Source: Streptomyces pilosus (GTDB taxonomy: Bacteria > Actinomycetota > Actinomycetes > Streptomycetales > Streptomycetaceae). Taken from it: a DNA stretch of 64,000 nt. The translations under genes were made by a program, and so were the position numbers. The stretch covers positions 287,877-351,876 of the forward strand of contig NZ_BMTU01000007.1 of the NCBI RefSeq assembly GCF_014649835.1, given 5' to 3'. Numbering within the stretch: position 1 is the stretch's first letter; each line of letters opens with the position of its first letter. Positions 33,109 through 41,815 of the stretch are shown piece by piece. The notes under the pieces were generated by a model. That model had not been told where the DNA came from and did no database searches. It saw only the letters and a program-made list of their open reading frames with translations.

Positions 33109-35733
33109 TCAGAAGAGGCTCAGCAGGGCCTCCGCGGGGTCGGTGAGGGTGGTGTCGGTGCCGGGGAGGGGGAGTTCGAACCAGACCGTCTTGCCCCGGT
33201 GCGTACGGCGGGAGCCCCAGGCCGCGCTGAGCAGTCCGACGAGCTGGAGACCGCGGCCGCCCTCGTCGGTGTCACGGGCCCGCCGCCGGCGCGGCTGGAC
33301 CAGGCCGGAGTCCCAGACCTCGCAGACCAGCGTGCGGTCGAGGAGCAGCCGGAGCCGGATCTCGCCCTCGCCGTACCGCAGGGCGTTGGTGACCAGTTCG
33401 CTGACCAGCAGCTCCGTGGTGTCGACCAGGGGCTCCATGTCCCAGGCGAGCAGCTGCGCGCGGGCGAACTCACGGGCCCGGCCCACGCTGCGCGGCTCGC
33501 GGGGCAGGGTCCAGTCGCCGACGGAGTCGGCGGGCAGTCCCTGGACGCGGGCCATCAGCAGGGCGATGTCGTCCTCGCCGTGGTGGGTGTCGAGGGTGTT
33601 GAGGACGTGGTCGCAGACGTCCTCCAGGGGTGCGGACGGGTCCGTCAGGGCGCCCACGAAGGCCTGCAGGCCCTCGTCGAGGGGGTGATCGCGGCTTTCG
33701 ACCAGTCCATCCGTGTAGAGCGCGAGCAGGGCGCCTTCGGGCAGTTCGACCTCCACCTCCTCGAAGGGCTCCCCGCCGACGCCGAGCGGCATGCCGGGCG
33801 GCACGTCCAGCATCAGCGCGTTCTCGCCGGGTTCGACCAGGACGGGCGGCAGGTGCCCGGCGTTGGCGAAGGTGCAGCGCCGGGTCACCGAGTCGTAGAC
33901 GGCGTAGACGCAGGTCGCCAGGTAGACCTCGGAGAGGTCCGCCTCGCGGGGACGGCGGGCCGCTCTGGTGGCCTGCTGGACGCCTCCCGCGAAGGCCGGG
34001 GTGCCGAGGCCCCGGGCGATCTCGTCCAACTGGGAGAGGACCTCCGCGGGTTCCAGGTCGAGCTGCGCCAGGGTGCGTACGGCGGTGCGCAGTTCGCCCA
34101 TGGCGACGGCCGCACGCAGGCCGCGCCCCATGACGTCGCCGACGACCAGCGCGGTGCGGTGGCCCGGCAGTTCGATGACGTCGAACCAGTCGCCGCCGAC
34201 CTCGCTGGGCCGGCCCGTCGCCGCGTTGCCCGGCAGGTAGCGGCAGGCGATGTCGAGGCCGGAGGCCTCCGGGTCGCCGGGCGGGAGCAGGGACCGCTGG
34301 AGTATCAGGGCGCGTTCGTGCTCGCGCCGGTACAGGCGGGCGTTGTCGATGCAGACGGCGGCCCGGGCGGCCAGTTCGACGGCGAGTTCGCGGTCGCGGT
34401 CGCCGAACGGCTCGCTGCCCTTGGTGCGGGCGAACTGGGCGAGGCCCACCACGGTGTCGTGGGCGACCATCGGCACGGCGAGCGTGGACTGCACCAGCCC
34501 GCCGTCGTCGCCCGGCACCTTCTGCGGGCGGGCGGTGCGCAGGGCGTCCGCACAGGGCGAGTTGAACGGGTAGTGGTGGACGGCGCCCAGCTTGACGGGC
34601 TCCCCGGTGCCGCTGAACGGCGCGTCGGAGACCGCGCTGGCGAAGGCGACCCTGCGCACCTCCGCGCTGCCGTCGGCGAGCCCCGGCGGGGTCTCGTCCC
34701 CGGCCAGCAGGCCCTGGTACAGGTCGACGGTGGCGAGGTCGCAGAAGCCGGGGACGACGACGTCGAGGAGCTCGCGCGCGGTCGTCTCCAGGTCCAGCGA
34801 ATTGCCGATCCGGGCGCCCGCCTCGTTGAGGAGGGCGAGATTGCGCCGTGCGGCGGCGGCCTCGCGGGCGGCGGCGCGGCGGGCGGTGATGTCGGTTCCG
34901 AGCCAGGCGATGCCGATGGGCCGGCCGCTCCCGCTGTGCACGCGGTAGAGGTTGACGGACCAGTGGCGGCGCTCGTCGGAGCCCGGGACGAAGCCCGTGA
35001 CGTGCATGTCCGTGATGGAGTCGCCGGACTCCAGGACCCGGCGCAGGGTCGCCGCGACCCGCTCGGCCTCCCCGCGCGGCAGGTAGTCGTGCACGCCCTT
35101 GCCGCGGTGGTCGTCGACGGTGCCGCCGAAGATGGAGGCGAACCGCTGGTTGGCGCGGCGGACCCGCAGGTCGGGGTCGATCAGCAGGAAACCGAACGGA
35201 GATTGGCCGAATATGGCCTGCGAGGCGGCGAGATCGGTCTCGATACGGCGCAGGGTGCGCACGTCGACGACGATGCAGACGGCGGCCTTCTCGCCCTCCT
35301 CGGTGCGGGTCGGCATGACGTAGACCTCGGCGAGGCCCTCCCGGTCGCGCGCGTCCGCCGCCGACGACTCCGGCAGCCGGATCGGCACCACACCGGTCCA
35401 CTCGCGGCCGTCGAGGATCTCGGCCATCTTCCGCTGGCCGCGCTCCCGGCGGACGGGCTCGATGAACGCCTCTATGGGGTCCATGCCGACCGCGCGCTCC
35501 GCGGGGATGCCGAAGATCTGCTCGGCGCGCAGGCTCCACTGGTCGACCAGCCCGTCCGGGCCGATGGAGAAGGCGGCGACCTTGATGTAGTCGTACATGG
35601 AGCCGGGCGGACTGCTCTGCCACATCCCGTCGCCGGACGGAGCATCGCCTGGGACGGGGCCGTCGACGGCCCCGCTCCTCGCGCCGCCCGACGAGTCCTC
35701 GGACTCCGTGGCCTTCGCTGGTATCTCGCTCAC
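33109..35733 (-). CDS. PAS-PAS-GAF-PP2C-HATPase fused stress-signalling phosphatase
   Basis: 874 aa. Order: PAS (~50-165), PAS (~175-295, FGFLLIDPDLRVRRANQRFASIFG), GAF (~315-475), SpoIIE-type PP2C (~490-715) and anti-sigma-type ATPase (~735-865). PP2C motifs look intact: VGGDWFD, GDVMGRG, NAGHLPP, YTDGLVE and EDDIALL. The ATPase has ELVTNALRYG and GRGLQLVGLLSAAWG. One protein thus combines sensing, phosphatase (RsbU-like) and kinase/anti-sigma (RsbW-like) activities. It is cytoplasmic, since no membrane segment is seen. The GTG at 35731-35733 has GGAGGGG 9 nt upstream. Signal and target are unknown. Confidence 0.88.
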   Translation of the reverse strand: MSEIPAKATESEDSSGGARSGAVDGPVPGDAPSGDGMWQSSPPGSMYDYIKVAAFSIGPDGLVDQWSLRAEQIFGIPAERAVGMDPIEAFIEPVRRERGQRKMAEILDGREWTGVVPIRLPESSAADARDREGLAEVYVMPTRTEEGEKAAVCIVVDVRTLRRIETDLAASQAIFGQSPFGFLLIDPDLRVRRANQRFASIFGGTVDDHRGKGVHDYLPRGEAERVAATLRRVLESGDSITDMHVTGFVPGSDERRHWSVNLYRVHSGSGRPIGIAWLGTDITARRAAAREAAAARRNLALLNEAGARIGNSLDLETTARELLDVVVPGFCDLATVDLYQGLLAGDETPPGLADGSAEVRRVAFASAVSDAPFSGTGEPVKLGAVHHYPFNSPCADALRTARPQKVPGDDGGLVQSTLAVPMVAHDTVVGLAQFARTKGSEPFGDRDRELAVELAARAAVCIDNARLYRREHERALILQRSLLPPGDPEASGLDIACRYLPGNAATGRPSEVGGDWFDVIELPGHRTALVVGDVMGRGLRAAVAMGELRTAVRTLAQLDLEPAEVLSQLDEIARGLGTPAFAGGVQQATRAARRPREADLSEVYLATCVYAVYDSVTRRCTFANAGHLPPVLVEPGENALMLDVPPGMPLGVGGEPFEEVEVELPEGALLALYTDGLVESRDHPLDEGLQAFVGALTDPSAPLEDVCDHVLNTLDTHHGEDDIALLMARVQGLPADSVGDWTLPREPRSVGRAREFARAQLLAWDMEPLVDTTELLVSELVTNALRYGEGEIRLRLLLDRTLVCEVWDSGLVQPRRRRARDTDEGGRGLQLVGLLSAAWGSRRTHRGKTVWFELPLPGTDTTLTDPAEALLSLF

Positions 35734-36000
35734 GCGAACCGTCCCCTCCAGCTCACCGCGTCCGGCACCGGTCACCGGGGGCGGCTGCCCGCAGTATCCA
35801 GCACTACGGCGCCGCACAACACGGTGTTCACGATCACAGCACGGTCCCGATGCTTTTCGGTCCGCGCCGTGAGAACACTCCCAGTCTTCTAACCAGCGGA
35901 CACGTCGTCGAATCCCCCTCATCGACAACCTCGGCGGGCCCGAACCGGTCACTCGACGGAAGGCTCCGGTGCGTACACCGGCGCACGGCCGTGCGAGGGC

Positions 36001-36408
36001 TCATCCGGGCAGCGTGAGTTCGAACCACACGGTCTTGCCGCGGACCCCCGGGCGGGTGCCCCAGCGGCGGGACGCGGAGGCCAGCAGCTGGAGTCCGCGT
36101 CCGTCCTCGTCCTCGGGCCGGGCGGCGCGGACGCGCGGAAGGTCGGCGAGCGGGTCGGAGACCTCGACCCGCAGGACACCGTCGTCCCCGGAGGGGCGCA
36201 GCAGGCGGACGCCGATGGGCGCGGTGGCGTGCTGGAGGGCGTTGGTGACGAGTTCGCTGACCAGCAGGGCCGCGAGGTCGCCGACGCTGTCGAGGTCCCA
36301 CAGGCGCAGCTGGTCACGGACGGCGGAGCGGGCGGCGCGCACGGCCCCCGGGTCCGCGGAGAAGGTCCACGCGGCCCAGGTGCCGTCGGTGTCGGTCACG
36401 CGGACCAC
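36001..36408 (-). CDS. RsbW-like ATP-binding protein
   Basis: 135 aa, a single HATPase_c domain. N-box ALLVSELVTNALQHA (about 47-61), G1-like VSDPLADLP without a clean DxGxG, and G2 EDGRGLQLLASASRRWG followed by GKTVWFEL. It is similar to the ATPase domain ending the PAS/PP2C protein just downstream, which suggests duplication or a shared pathway. It is transcribed in the same direction as that gene after a 267-nt gap. Confidence 0.78.
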   Translation of the reverse strand: MVRVTDTDGTWAAWTFSADPGAVRAARSAVRDQLRLWDLDSVGDLAALLVSELVTNALQHATAPIGVRLLRPSGDDGVLRVEVSDPLADLPRVRAARPEDEDGRGLQLLASASRRWGTRPGVRGKTVWFELTLPG

Positions 36409-36443
36409 TTCCCGCCGGGGGAGTGAGGAAGCGAGGAAACCCG

Positions 36444-36481
36444 CCCATGTCCCGTTTCATGGGGTCAAGGGGTACATACCC
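36444..36481 (-). promoter_or_regulatory. Inverted repeat and GGGTAT box upstream of the RsbW-like gene
   Basis: CCCATG (36444-36449) and CATGGG (36458-36463) are inverted arms 8 bp apart. GGGTAT (minus strand, 36481-36476) resembles the -10 element of sigma-B-type promoters in Streptomyces, but the matching -35 (GNNT) at 14-16 bp is not clear. A stress-sigma promoter is possible, not shown. Confidence 0.3.
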
Positions 36482-36585
36482 GATATCACGGGCGGGGTAC
36501 CGCGGACAGGGCGCATCGTGGCGTGCGCGGCCCGGAAAGGCGCCCACGCTCCGTCACCCCGGCGCCCGCGCGCGGGAATCGTGCC

Positions 36586-36999
36586 TCAGCCGGTCTCGTG
36601 CGCGCCGAGGTGGGCCAGGGTGTCGCGGACGGCGGGCACGTCGTGGTCGAGCCAGTCGACGTCCCAGATCCGGCCGGGGGTGAGCCAGCACAGTTCGTCG
36701 TGGTCCTGGAGGGGCCGGGGCGGTGCGGATCCGGGGCGCAGCCGCGCGGTCCACACCTGCATCACGTACGGCGTCCGCAGCGGCCACTCGCCCGGCACGC
36801 GTCCGGTCGCCTCGGCGTCGACGCCGAGTTCCTCGCGCAACTCCCGTACGACGGCGGCGTCGGGGGCCTCGTCCGGTTCGACCTTGCCGCCGGGCAGCTC
36901 CCAGCGTCCGGCCAGTTCGGCGGGCGCGCTCCTGCGGGCGGCGAGCAGCCGGCCCCCGTGCCACAGGGCCGCACCCACCACCACGATCCGCTCACTCAT
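36586..36999 (-). CDS. MutT-like Nudix hydrolase
   Basis: 137 aa. The Nudix box is complete: GGKVEPDEAPDAAVVRELREELGV (residues ~37-60), matching GX5EX7REUXEEXGU. The start VVVGAALWHGGRLLAARRS is the usual first strand pair. It probably hydrolyses oxidised or surplus nucleoside triphosphates (8-oxo-dGTP type), though substrate cannot be told. TAGGCT (37007-37012, minus strand) lies 7 nt before the ATG without a Shine-Dalgarno, so it is likely leaderless. Confidence 0.88.
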   Translation of the reverse strand: MSERIVVVGAALWHGGRLLAARRSAPAELAGRWELPGGKVEPDEAPDAAVVRELREELGVDAEATGRVPGEWPLRTPYVMQVWTARLRPGSAPPRPLQDHDELCWLTPGRIWDVDWLDHDVPAVRDTLAHLGAHETG

Positions 37000-37023
37000 G
37001 CGCCGGAGCCTACGGGAGCGGGG

Positions 37024-37212
37024 TCAGCCGGACGACGTTCCGCCCGGGCTGATCCGCTCGACCCAATAGAGCTGTTTGTGCCCGCGCCCGTCGAGGCTGT
37101 CCGCGATCCGCTCCGCCTCGGCGCGGGTCGCGTACCTGCCCACCCGGTAGCGATTGCCGTTGTCGTCCTGGCGCACGACGAGCCAGGGAAGTGTCACCGT
37201 GCCGTCGTTCAT
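37024..37212 (-). CDS. 62-aa SPOR-like conserved small protein
   Basis: The sequence LPWLVVRQDDNGNRYRVGRYATRAEAERIADSLD looks like half a SPOR or similar ferredoxin-like beta-alpha-beta unit, followed by LYWVERISPG. There is no signal peptide or helix, so it is probably cytosolic. GGAGGGG lies about 6 nt before the ATG, supporting translation. It ends 24 nt before the Nudix gene, which has its own promoter. Function unknown. Confidence 0.7.
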   Translation of the reverse strand: MNDGTVTLPWLVVRQDDNGNRYRVGRYATRAEAERIADSLDGRGHKQLYWVERISPGGTSSG

Positions 37213-37589
37213 CGCTCCCCTCCACTTCCCGTCCGCGCCCCGATCGGTAAGGAAACCCCAGTCCGCATATGCCCGAGCCTACGCCTTACCTTCACTGAGC
37301 GAATACGCCTTTTCACAAAGAGGCACGCAACCAGCCAGACCGGAGGGGGCGCACGGCGGCGGACGCGCCGTGCGCGAGGGTCCGCGCATCCGGTCGGCGG
37401 CATACCGCCGGGCGCGCGCCGCTTCGGGGGACGACCTGCGAGAACGGCCGGATCGCCACGGCGGCGGGGCTCCGGGGCCCCGGGCCGCGCGCCGGAGCTT
37501 CGGGCGGGCGCGGGGCGCGGAACGGAGCGCGAGGGAGTGATGGGGCGGGAGTGCGGTGCGGGGCGGGGAGCGCGAGGGCCGGAACCGCG
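37213..37589. other. 377-bp intergenic region, no gene seen
   Basis: The part next to the small SPOR-like gene (37213-37330) is less GC-rich and should hold its promoter. The remainder (37330-37589) is very GC-rich, with short inverted repeats such as GGCGG-CATA-CCGCC near 37398-37411. No ORF here has convincing codon use or a ribosome site. It lies downstream of the gntR gene and may contain its terminator. Confidence 0.5.
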
Positions 37590-38342
37590 CTACTTCACCG
37601 GCAGGTGGTAGGCGACCCGGTAGCGGTCGGCCGGGATCACCACGTCGGCGGTCTCCACCGGGCGGCCGGAGGCGAAGTAGGTGCGCTGGATGGCCAGGAC
37701 GACGTGTCCGGGGACACCGCCGAGCAGCACCAGCTCCTCGGCGAGGCCGGGGCGGGCGCCGACCTCCTCCGTGACGTTGTCCACGATCACGTCGATGGCG
37801 CGCATGCGCTCGACGACGCCCATGCCGCCGAGCGGGCCCTCCTCGGGCAGCATCACAGGGGTCCGGCCCGTGAGGGCGAGCGGCTCCCAGGAGGTGGAGA
37901 GCATCATCGGCTCACCGGCCTCGCGGAAGAGGTACTTGGTACGCATCACGCGGTCGCCCGGCTCGATCCCGAGCCGCCCGGCGACGGCGGCGCAGGCGTC
38001 CCTCTGCTCGCTGCTGGACTCCCAGGTGCCGCGGACGCCCGCGTCGGCCTGCTCCTGGCGGAAGGGCGTGGCCCCGCGCTCCGGGCGGAACCCGGAGCGG
38101 GCGACCCTGCGGGGCACCGGACGCTCGCGCACGTACGTCCCCGAGCCGGAGCGGCCCTCCACGAGCCCCTCCGCCATCAGCACCTTGCGCGCCTCCAGGG
38201 CGACCGTGTCCGAGACGCCGTACTCCTCGCGGATCCTCGCCTGGGAGGGGAGCCGGGTGTGTGGGGGCAGCCTTCCGTCGACGATCTTCTTGCGGAGATC
38301 ACCCGCGACGCGCAGGTACGCCGGCTGCTCACCGAATGTCAC
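37590..38342 (-). CDS. GntR-family regulator, HutC/UTRA subfamily
   Basis: 250 aa. The N-terminal winged helix-turn-helix is clear: LRKKIVDGRLPPHTRLPSQARIREEYGVSDTVALEARKVLMAEGLVEGRSGSGTYV (~16-71). The C-terminal UTRA ligand-binding domain (~95-245) includes DACAAVAGRLGIEPGDRVMRTKY and a final YFASGRPVETADVVIPADRYRV. It resembles the KorSA/TraR-type regulators of integrative plasmids and also sugar-sensing HutC proteins; no plasmid genes are near, so a chromosomal role is likely. GTG start with GGGAG 8 nt upstream. Confidence 0.9.
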   Translation of the reverse strand: MTFGEQPAYLRVAGDLRKKIVDGRLPPHTRLPSQARIREEYGVSDTVALEARKVLMAEGLVEGRSGSGTYVRERPVPRRVARSGFRPERGATPFRQEQADAGVRGTWESSSEQRDACAAVAGRLGIEPGDRVMRTKYLFREAGEPMMLSTSWEPLALTGRTPVMLPEEGPLGGMGVVERMRAIDVIVDNVTEEVGARPGLAEELVLLGGVPGHVVLAIQRTYFASGRPVETADVVIPADRYRVAYHLPVK

Positions 38343-38360
38343 GGGCCACTCCCATCAGCT

Positions 38361-38376
38361 TGTACAGACAGCTACA
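38361..38376. promoter_or_regulatory. Candidate GntR self-operator (TGTA-N8-TACA)
   Basis: TGTA (38361-38364) and TACA (38373-38376) form short inverted half-sites 19 bp upstream of the gntR start. GntR/HutC proteins commonly repress their own promoters through such sites. The match is short and could be chance. Confidence 0.3.
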
Positions 38377-38489
38377 GCGTGGCAACCGTAGGTTGTGCCG
38401 GGCAAGCGGAGGCCAAAGAATCACTCGATGTGATGACTTCTACCGGGTGAGGGCTTTACGCAGGCACTTTCTCCCCGCTATGGAGCCCC

Positions 38490-39695
38490 TCACACCTTCA
38501 TGTCACCGCTTTCGGGCGCCTCGCCCCGCTCCTCCTCGTGGCGCGGTGGAGACGTGGCCAGGCCCAGAGCCTTGCGTGCGGTGACCGACTGCCGGGGGTC
38601 GATGAGGGTCAGCCCCCGGTCGGAGTGCGCGTAGTAGGTGTCCGCGTCGGTCGCCTCCGCGGCCCTGACCCACTCCTTCTCCGCCTCGGCCAGCCCGTCG
38701 GCCAGTTCGTCCAGCGGCGTCTGCGCGCCGGCGGGCCAGGTGTGCGCGCGCAGCATCCGGGTCTGCTCGGCGAGCGCCGTCGCGACCTCGTCCGCCCAGG
38801 CCGTGTGCCCCGGCAGGTCGTCCTCCGCGAACTCGGTGCCGGGGTGGTCGTCCAGGGCGGCGTTGAGCACCCCGGCGGCCTCCAGATAGGCCAGCTGGTG
38901 CGCGTCCAGGGTGGTCTCGTCGCGGCGCAGCGAGCCGGTGAGGGGGGACCGGCCGTCCCGCTCGCCGAGGACACAGGTGATCCCGCGGTCACCGAAGCGC
39001 CAGCTGTCCTCGGTCGGGAGGTAGTAGTACACGTCGACGGTGTCGGGCAGCGCCCAGCGGTCCATGACGTAGCCGTCCACGAGGTCGTAGCACCGCTCGT
39101 CGGCCGTCCCGGTGAGGGAGTCCTCGCCGGGGTAGGCGCCGCCGGGCAGGGTGACGAGGGCGAAGACCTCACCGTCGTGCTTTCGGGCGCAGGGCACCTT
39201 GGTGGCCTCGTCGGCCCAGCCCTCCAGTCCGGTGGGCGAGTTGAAGCAGTCTCCGGCGCGCAGCGCGAGGACGCTCTCCGCGCGCGCTCCCTCCTTCACG
39301 CCCTCCCAGAAGTCGGCCGCGGCTCCGGTGGCGAGCATCAGCGTCCACAGGGCGAGCCCGGCCGACGACAGCACGGCACCCGCGACGGCCATCCCCCGGC
39401 CGCGCTCCCCGCGCCGCTTGATCTGCCGCAGGGCGATCAGCCCCAGCACCAGCCCGACGGCCGGCACGAAGCACAGCAGGCCGAGGACCAGGGCGGCGAT
39501 GGCGACCCCGTTGACGGCGACGGGCGGCCGGGGACCGTAGGGGCCGTAGAGCCCGTAGGGCGCGAACCCGGGCTGTGCCCCGTAGGGGTACTGCGGCGGC
39601 GGCTGGGCGCCCGGGGGCGGGCCGGCGGGGTACTGGCCCGAGGGGTCCTGCGGGCCGTGGGAGTGCGGGGGCCCGTAGGGCGGAGGTATGGACAC
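38490..39695 (-). CDS. DUF4190 / septum-formation-domain membrane protein
   Basis: 401 aa. A Pro/Tyr/Gln-rich cytoplasmic N-terminus (~1-55) is followed by a DUF4190 double helix (AIAALVLGLLCFVPAVGLVLGLIALRQIKRRG, then GMAVAGAVLSSAGLALWTLML). The exported part has two copies of the septum-formation type domain: AGDCFNSP...VPCARKHDGEVFA and RCYDLVDGYV...WRFGDRGITCVLG...LTGSL. A role at the septum or cell surface is only suggested by the domain name. The GTG at 39693-39695 was chosen because TACGAT lies 7 nt upstream (leaderless pattern); an ATG 9 nt earlier is possible. Confidence 0.8.
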   Translation of the reverse strand: MSIPPPYGPPHSHGPQDPSGQYPAGPPPGAQPPPQYPYGAQPGFAPYGLYGPYGPRPPVAVNGVAIAALVLGLLCFVPAVGLVLGLIALRQIKRRGERGRGMAVAGAVLSSAGLALWTLMLATGAAADFWEGVKEGARAESVLALRAGDCFNSPTGLEGWADEATKVPCARKHDGEVFALVTLPGGAYPGEDSLTGTADERCYDLVDGYVMDRWALPDTVDVYYYLPTEDSWRFGDRGITCVLGERDGRSPLTGSLRRDETTLDAHQLAYLEAAGVLNAALDDHPGTEFAEDDLPGHTAWADEVATALAEQTRMLRAHTWPAGAQTPLDELADGLAEAEKEWVRAAEATDADTYYAHSDRGLTLIDPRQSVTARKALGLATSPPRHEEERGEAPESGDMKV

Positions 39696-39725
39696 GAGCC
39701 GCATCGTAGGCGCCGTGGCACGGGT

Positions 39726-39758
39726 CTCACCCCCGGGGATGCCTCCCCCGGGGGTGAG
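39726..39758 (-). terminator. Terminator after the subtilase gene
   Basis: A perfect 13-bp stem (39726-39738 with 39746-39758) and 7-nt loop, 25 nt after the protease stop. It also insulates the promoter of the next minus-strand gene. Confidence 0.8.
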
Positions 39759-39782
39759 TGTGCCCGTCCGGGCGGGGGCGGG

Positions 39783-41363
39783 TCAGAACTGCAGGGCCCA
39801 GCCGTTGACGCGGCCGGTGTCCCACGTGGCGTTGTCGCTGACGCGCAGCTTCCAGACGCCGTTCGCCGACTCCGCGGAGGCGTCGACGGTGTAGGTGGTC
39901 CTGATGTCGTCCGCGCTGCCGCCGGTGCCGTACGACTTCAGCGTGTACGCCGTGCCGTCGGGGGCGATCAGCTGGACCTGGAGGTCACCGATGTAGGTGT
40001 GGGTGATGTCGACCTCCACGGCCAGGTCCGCGGGCGCGTTGCCCGGGACACCGGAGACGGTCACCGGGGACTCGACGGTGGCGCGGTCCGCGATGGTGTA
40101 GTCGGTGGTGTTCTCGAAGCGGTCACCGGGCGGCGGCGGGGTGTCGCCCCCCTCGCCCGTGAACAGCAGGCGGTTGGGCGATCCGGTGCCCGGGTTGCCG
40201 ACGACGCCGGTGGTGGCGGCGGAGGTCAGCGCGGTGGACACCTGGGCGGGCGTGGCCGAGGGGTTCGCGGCCAGGTGGAGGGCGGCGGCACCGGCGACGT
40301 GCGGGCTCGCCATGGACGTGCCGGAGATGGTGTTGGTGGCCGTGTCGCTGGTGCGCCAGGCGGAGGTGATGGAGGAGCCGGGCGCGAACAGGTCCAGCAC
40401 CGCCCCGTAGTTGGAGTAGCTGGCGCGGGCGTCGCCGGAGGTGGTGGCGCCGACCGTGATCGCCTCGGTGACGCGGGCCGGGGACTTGGTGTTCGCGTTG
40501 GTGGACTCGTTGCCGGCCGCGACGACGAAGGTGACGCCGGAGGCGACGGCGTTGCGGACCGCCGTGTCGAGGGCGCTGTCGGCGCCGCCGCCGAGGGACA
40601 TGTTGGCGACGGCCGGCTTGACGGCGTTCCGCGCCACCCAGTCGATACCGGCGACGACCTGGGCGGTGGTGCCGGAGCCGGAGTTGTTGAGCACCCGGAC
40701 GCCGACGACCTTCGCCTTCTTCGCCACCCCGTAGGAACCGCCCGCGACGGTGCCGGCGACATGGGTGCCGTGGCCGTGGCCGTCCTGGGCGGTGTTGTCG
40801 TTGTCGATGGCGTCGTAGCCGTCGGAGGCACGGCCGCCGAAGTCGCTGTGGCTGACGCGGACACCGGTGTCGATGACGTACGCCGTCACGCCCTCACCGG
40901 CCGAATCCGGGTAGGTGAAGGAGCTGTTGAGCGGGAGGTTGCGCTGGTCGATCCGGTCCAGGCCCCAGGAGGGCGGGTTGGGCTGGGTGCCGGTGACGTG
41001 GAAGGTGCGGTTCTGGACCACGGAGGCGACGGCCGGGTCGGCGGCCAGACGCTTCGCCTCGGTCTCGGAGGCCTCGACCTCATAGCCGTTGAGGGCCTTG
41101 GTGTACGTGCGCTCGATCTCGGCACCGTGCCTCGCGGCGACGGCCCGGCCCTCGGCGGTGCCGGAACGGGCCTCGTCCGCCTTCAGGGTGACGATGTAGC
41201 TGCCGGCGACCGCGTTCGCGTCGCCCGCGTACTGGATGCGGCCTTCGGGAGCGGCCGGGGCCGCGCCCGCGGGGAGAGCGGAGACCAGACCCGCGACGAG
41301 CGCCACGGAGGCCGCGGCACCGAGGGTGGCCAGTCTTCGCCGGGGATGACGCATCACTGCCAT
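39783..41363 (-). CDS. Secreted S8 subtilisin-like protease with P-domain
   Basis: 526 aa. Signal peptide (~1-35, twin basic start then ATLGAAASVALVAGLVSALPAGAAPA), an inhibitor_I9 propeptide (~50-125, SYIVTLK...YTKALNGYEVEAS) and a subtilase domain from about residue 130. The triad is D166 (VIDTGV), H198 (HGHGTHVAG) and S350 (GTSMASPH), with oxyanion N285 (AAGN). After a Pro-rich linker (DTPPPPGD), residues ~405-526 form a proprotein-convertase P-domain (ADLAVEVDITHTYIGDLQVQLIAPDGT). It is an extracellular protease for nutrition or development. GAGGAGG lies 9 nt before the chosen ATG. Confidence 0.94.
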   Translation of the reverse strand: MAVMRHPRRRLATLGAAASVALVAGLVSALPAGAAPAAPEGRIQYAGDANAVAGSYIVTLKADEARSGTAEGRAVAARHGAEIERTYTKALNGYEVEASETEAKRLAADPAVASVVQNRTFHVTGTQPNPPSWGLDRIDQRNLPLNSSFTYPDSAGEGVTAYVIDTGVRVSHSDFGGRASDGYDAIDNDNTAQDGHGHGTHVAGTVAGGSYGVAKKAKVVGVRVLNNSGSGTTAQVVAGIDWVARNAVKPAVANMSLGGGADSALDTAVRNAVASGVTFVVAAGNESTNANTKSPARVTEAITVGATTSGDARASYSNYGAVLDLFAPGSSITSAWRTSDTATNTISGTSMASPHVAGAAALHLAANPSATPAQVSTALTSAATTGVVGNPGTGSPNRLLFTGEGGDTPPPPGDRFENTTDYTIADRATVESPVTVSGVPGNAPADLAVEVDITHTYIGDLQVQLIAPDGTAYTLKSYGTGGSADDIRTTYTVDASAESANGVWKLRVSDNATWDTGRVNGWALQF

Positions 41364-41815
41364 ATGAGGGTTCCTCCTCAGTCGGTGGTGCGTGTGCTGT
41401 GGGGGGTGGTGCGGACGACGCACGTGCTGCGCGTGTGGCGGAACGAACCAGCCACTGACGGGATCATGTCAATATCGGCGGCCGGGGTCGTGCGTCAGCC
41501 GAAAGATTGAGGGTTCCACAGGAATTGCACAAGGGCCCTGCACCCACCACCCGCGACAACCGGCCTCCGGGCCGCCGCCGGCCGGCCCGCCGCCCCGACG
41601 TCACGTCCACCCCACACACCCCGCCGGCCCCCTGAGTCGCGCGCGGGCTCCGCGTCCGGTGGCATCGGGCGGCGCCGCCACCTGCGGCGTCGGGACGGCG
41701 CACGCCCCTCCCCCGGCCGGGCGCGGGAACCGGCTTGCGCCGCCCGTCTTCGGGTACAGCGAGGGAATGAGGATTGTCTCCACCGCATCCGAAGCATGAT
41801 GAAGGCGTCGTTCCG
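41364..41815. other. 452-bp divergent region between subtilase and MarR genes
   Basis: No gene seen. The stretch 41455-41540 is A/T-richer and probably holds promoters. On the minus strand TTGTGC followed after 17 bp by CAATCT is a possible protease promoter near 41531-41503, giving a leader of over 100 nt. 41560-41760 is GC-rich without structure that stands out. An in-frame TTG at 41774 lies at the MarR side but has a poor ribosome site. Confidence 0.45.

Noticed and set aside
36476..36481. Firm sigma-B promoter call for the RsbW-like gene
   Set aside because: The GGGTAT box is good but no GNNT element lies at 14-16 bp, so it is listed only as a low-confidence site.
41774..41815. TTG start for the first MarR gene
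   Set aside because: The ribosome-like GAGG is only 2 nt from the TTG, while GTG 41816 has GAAGG at a proper distance.
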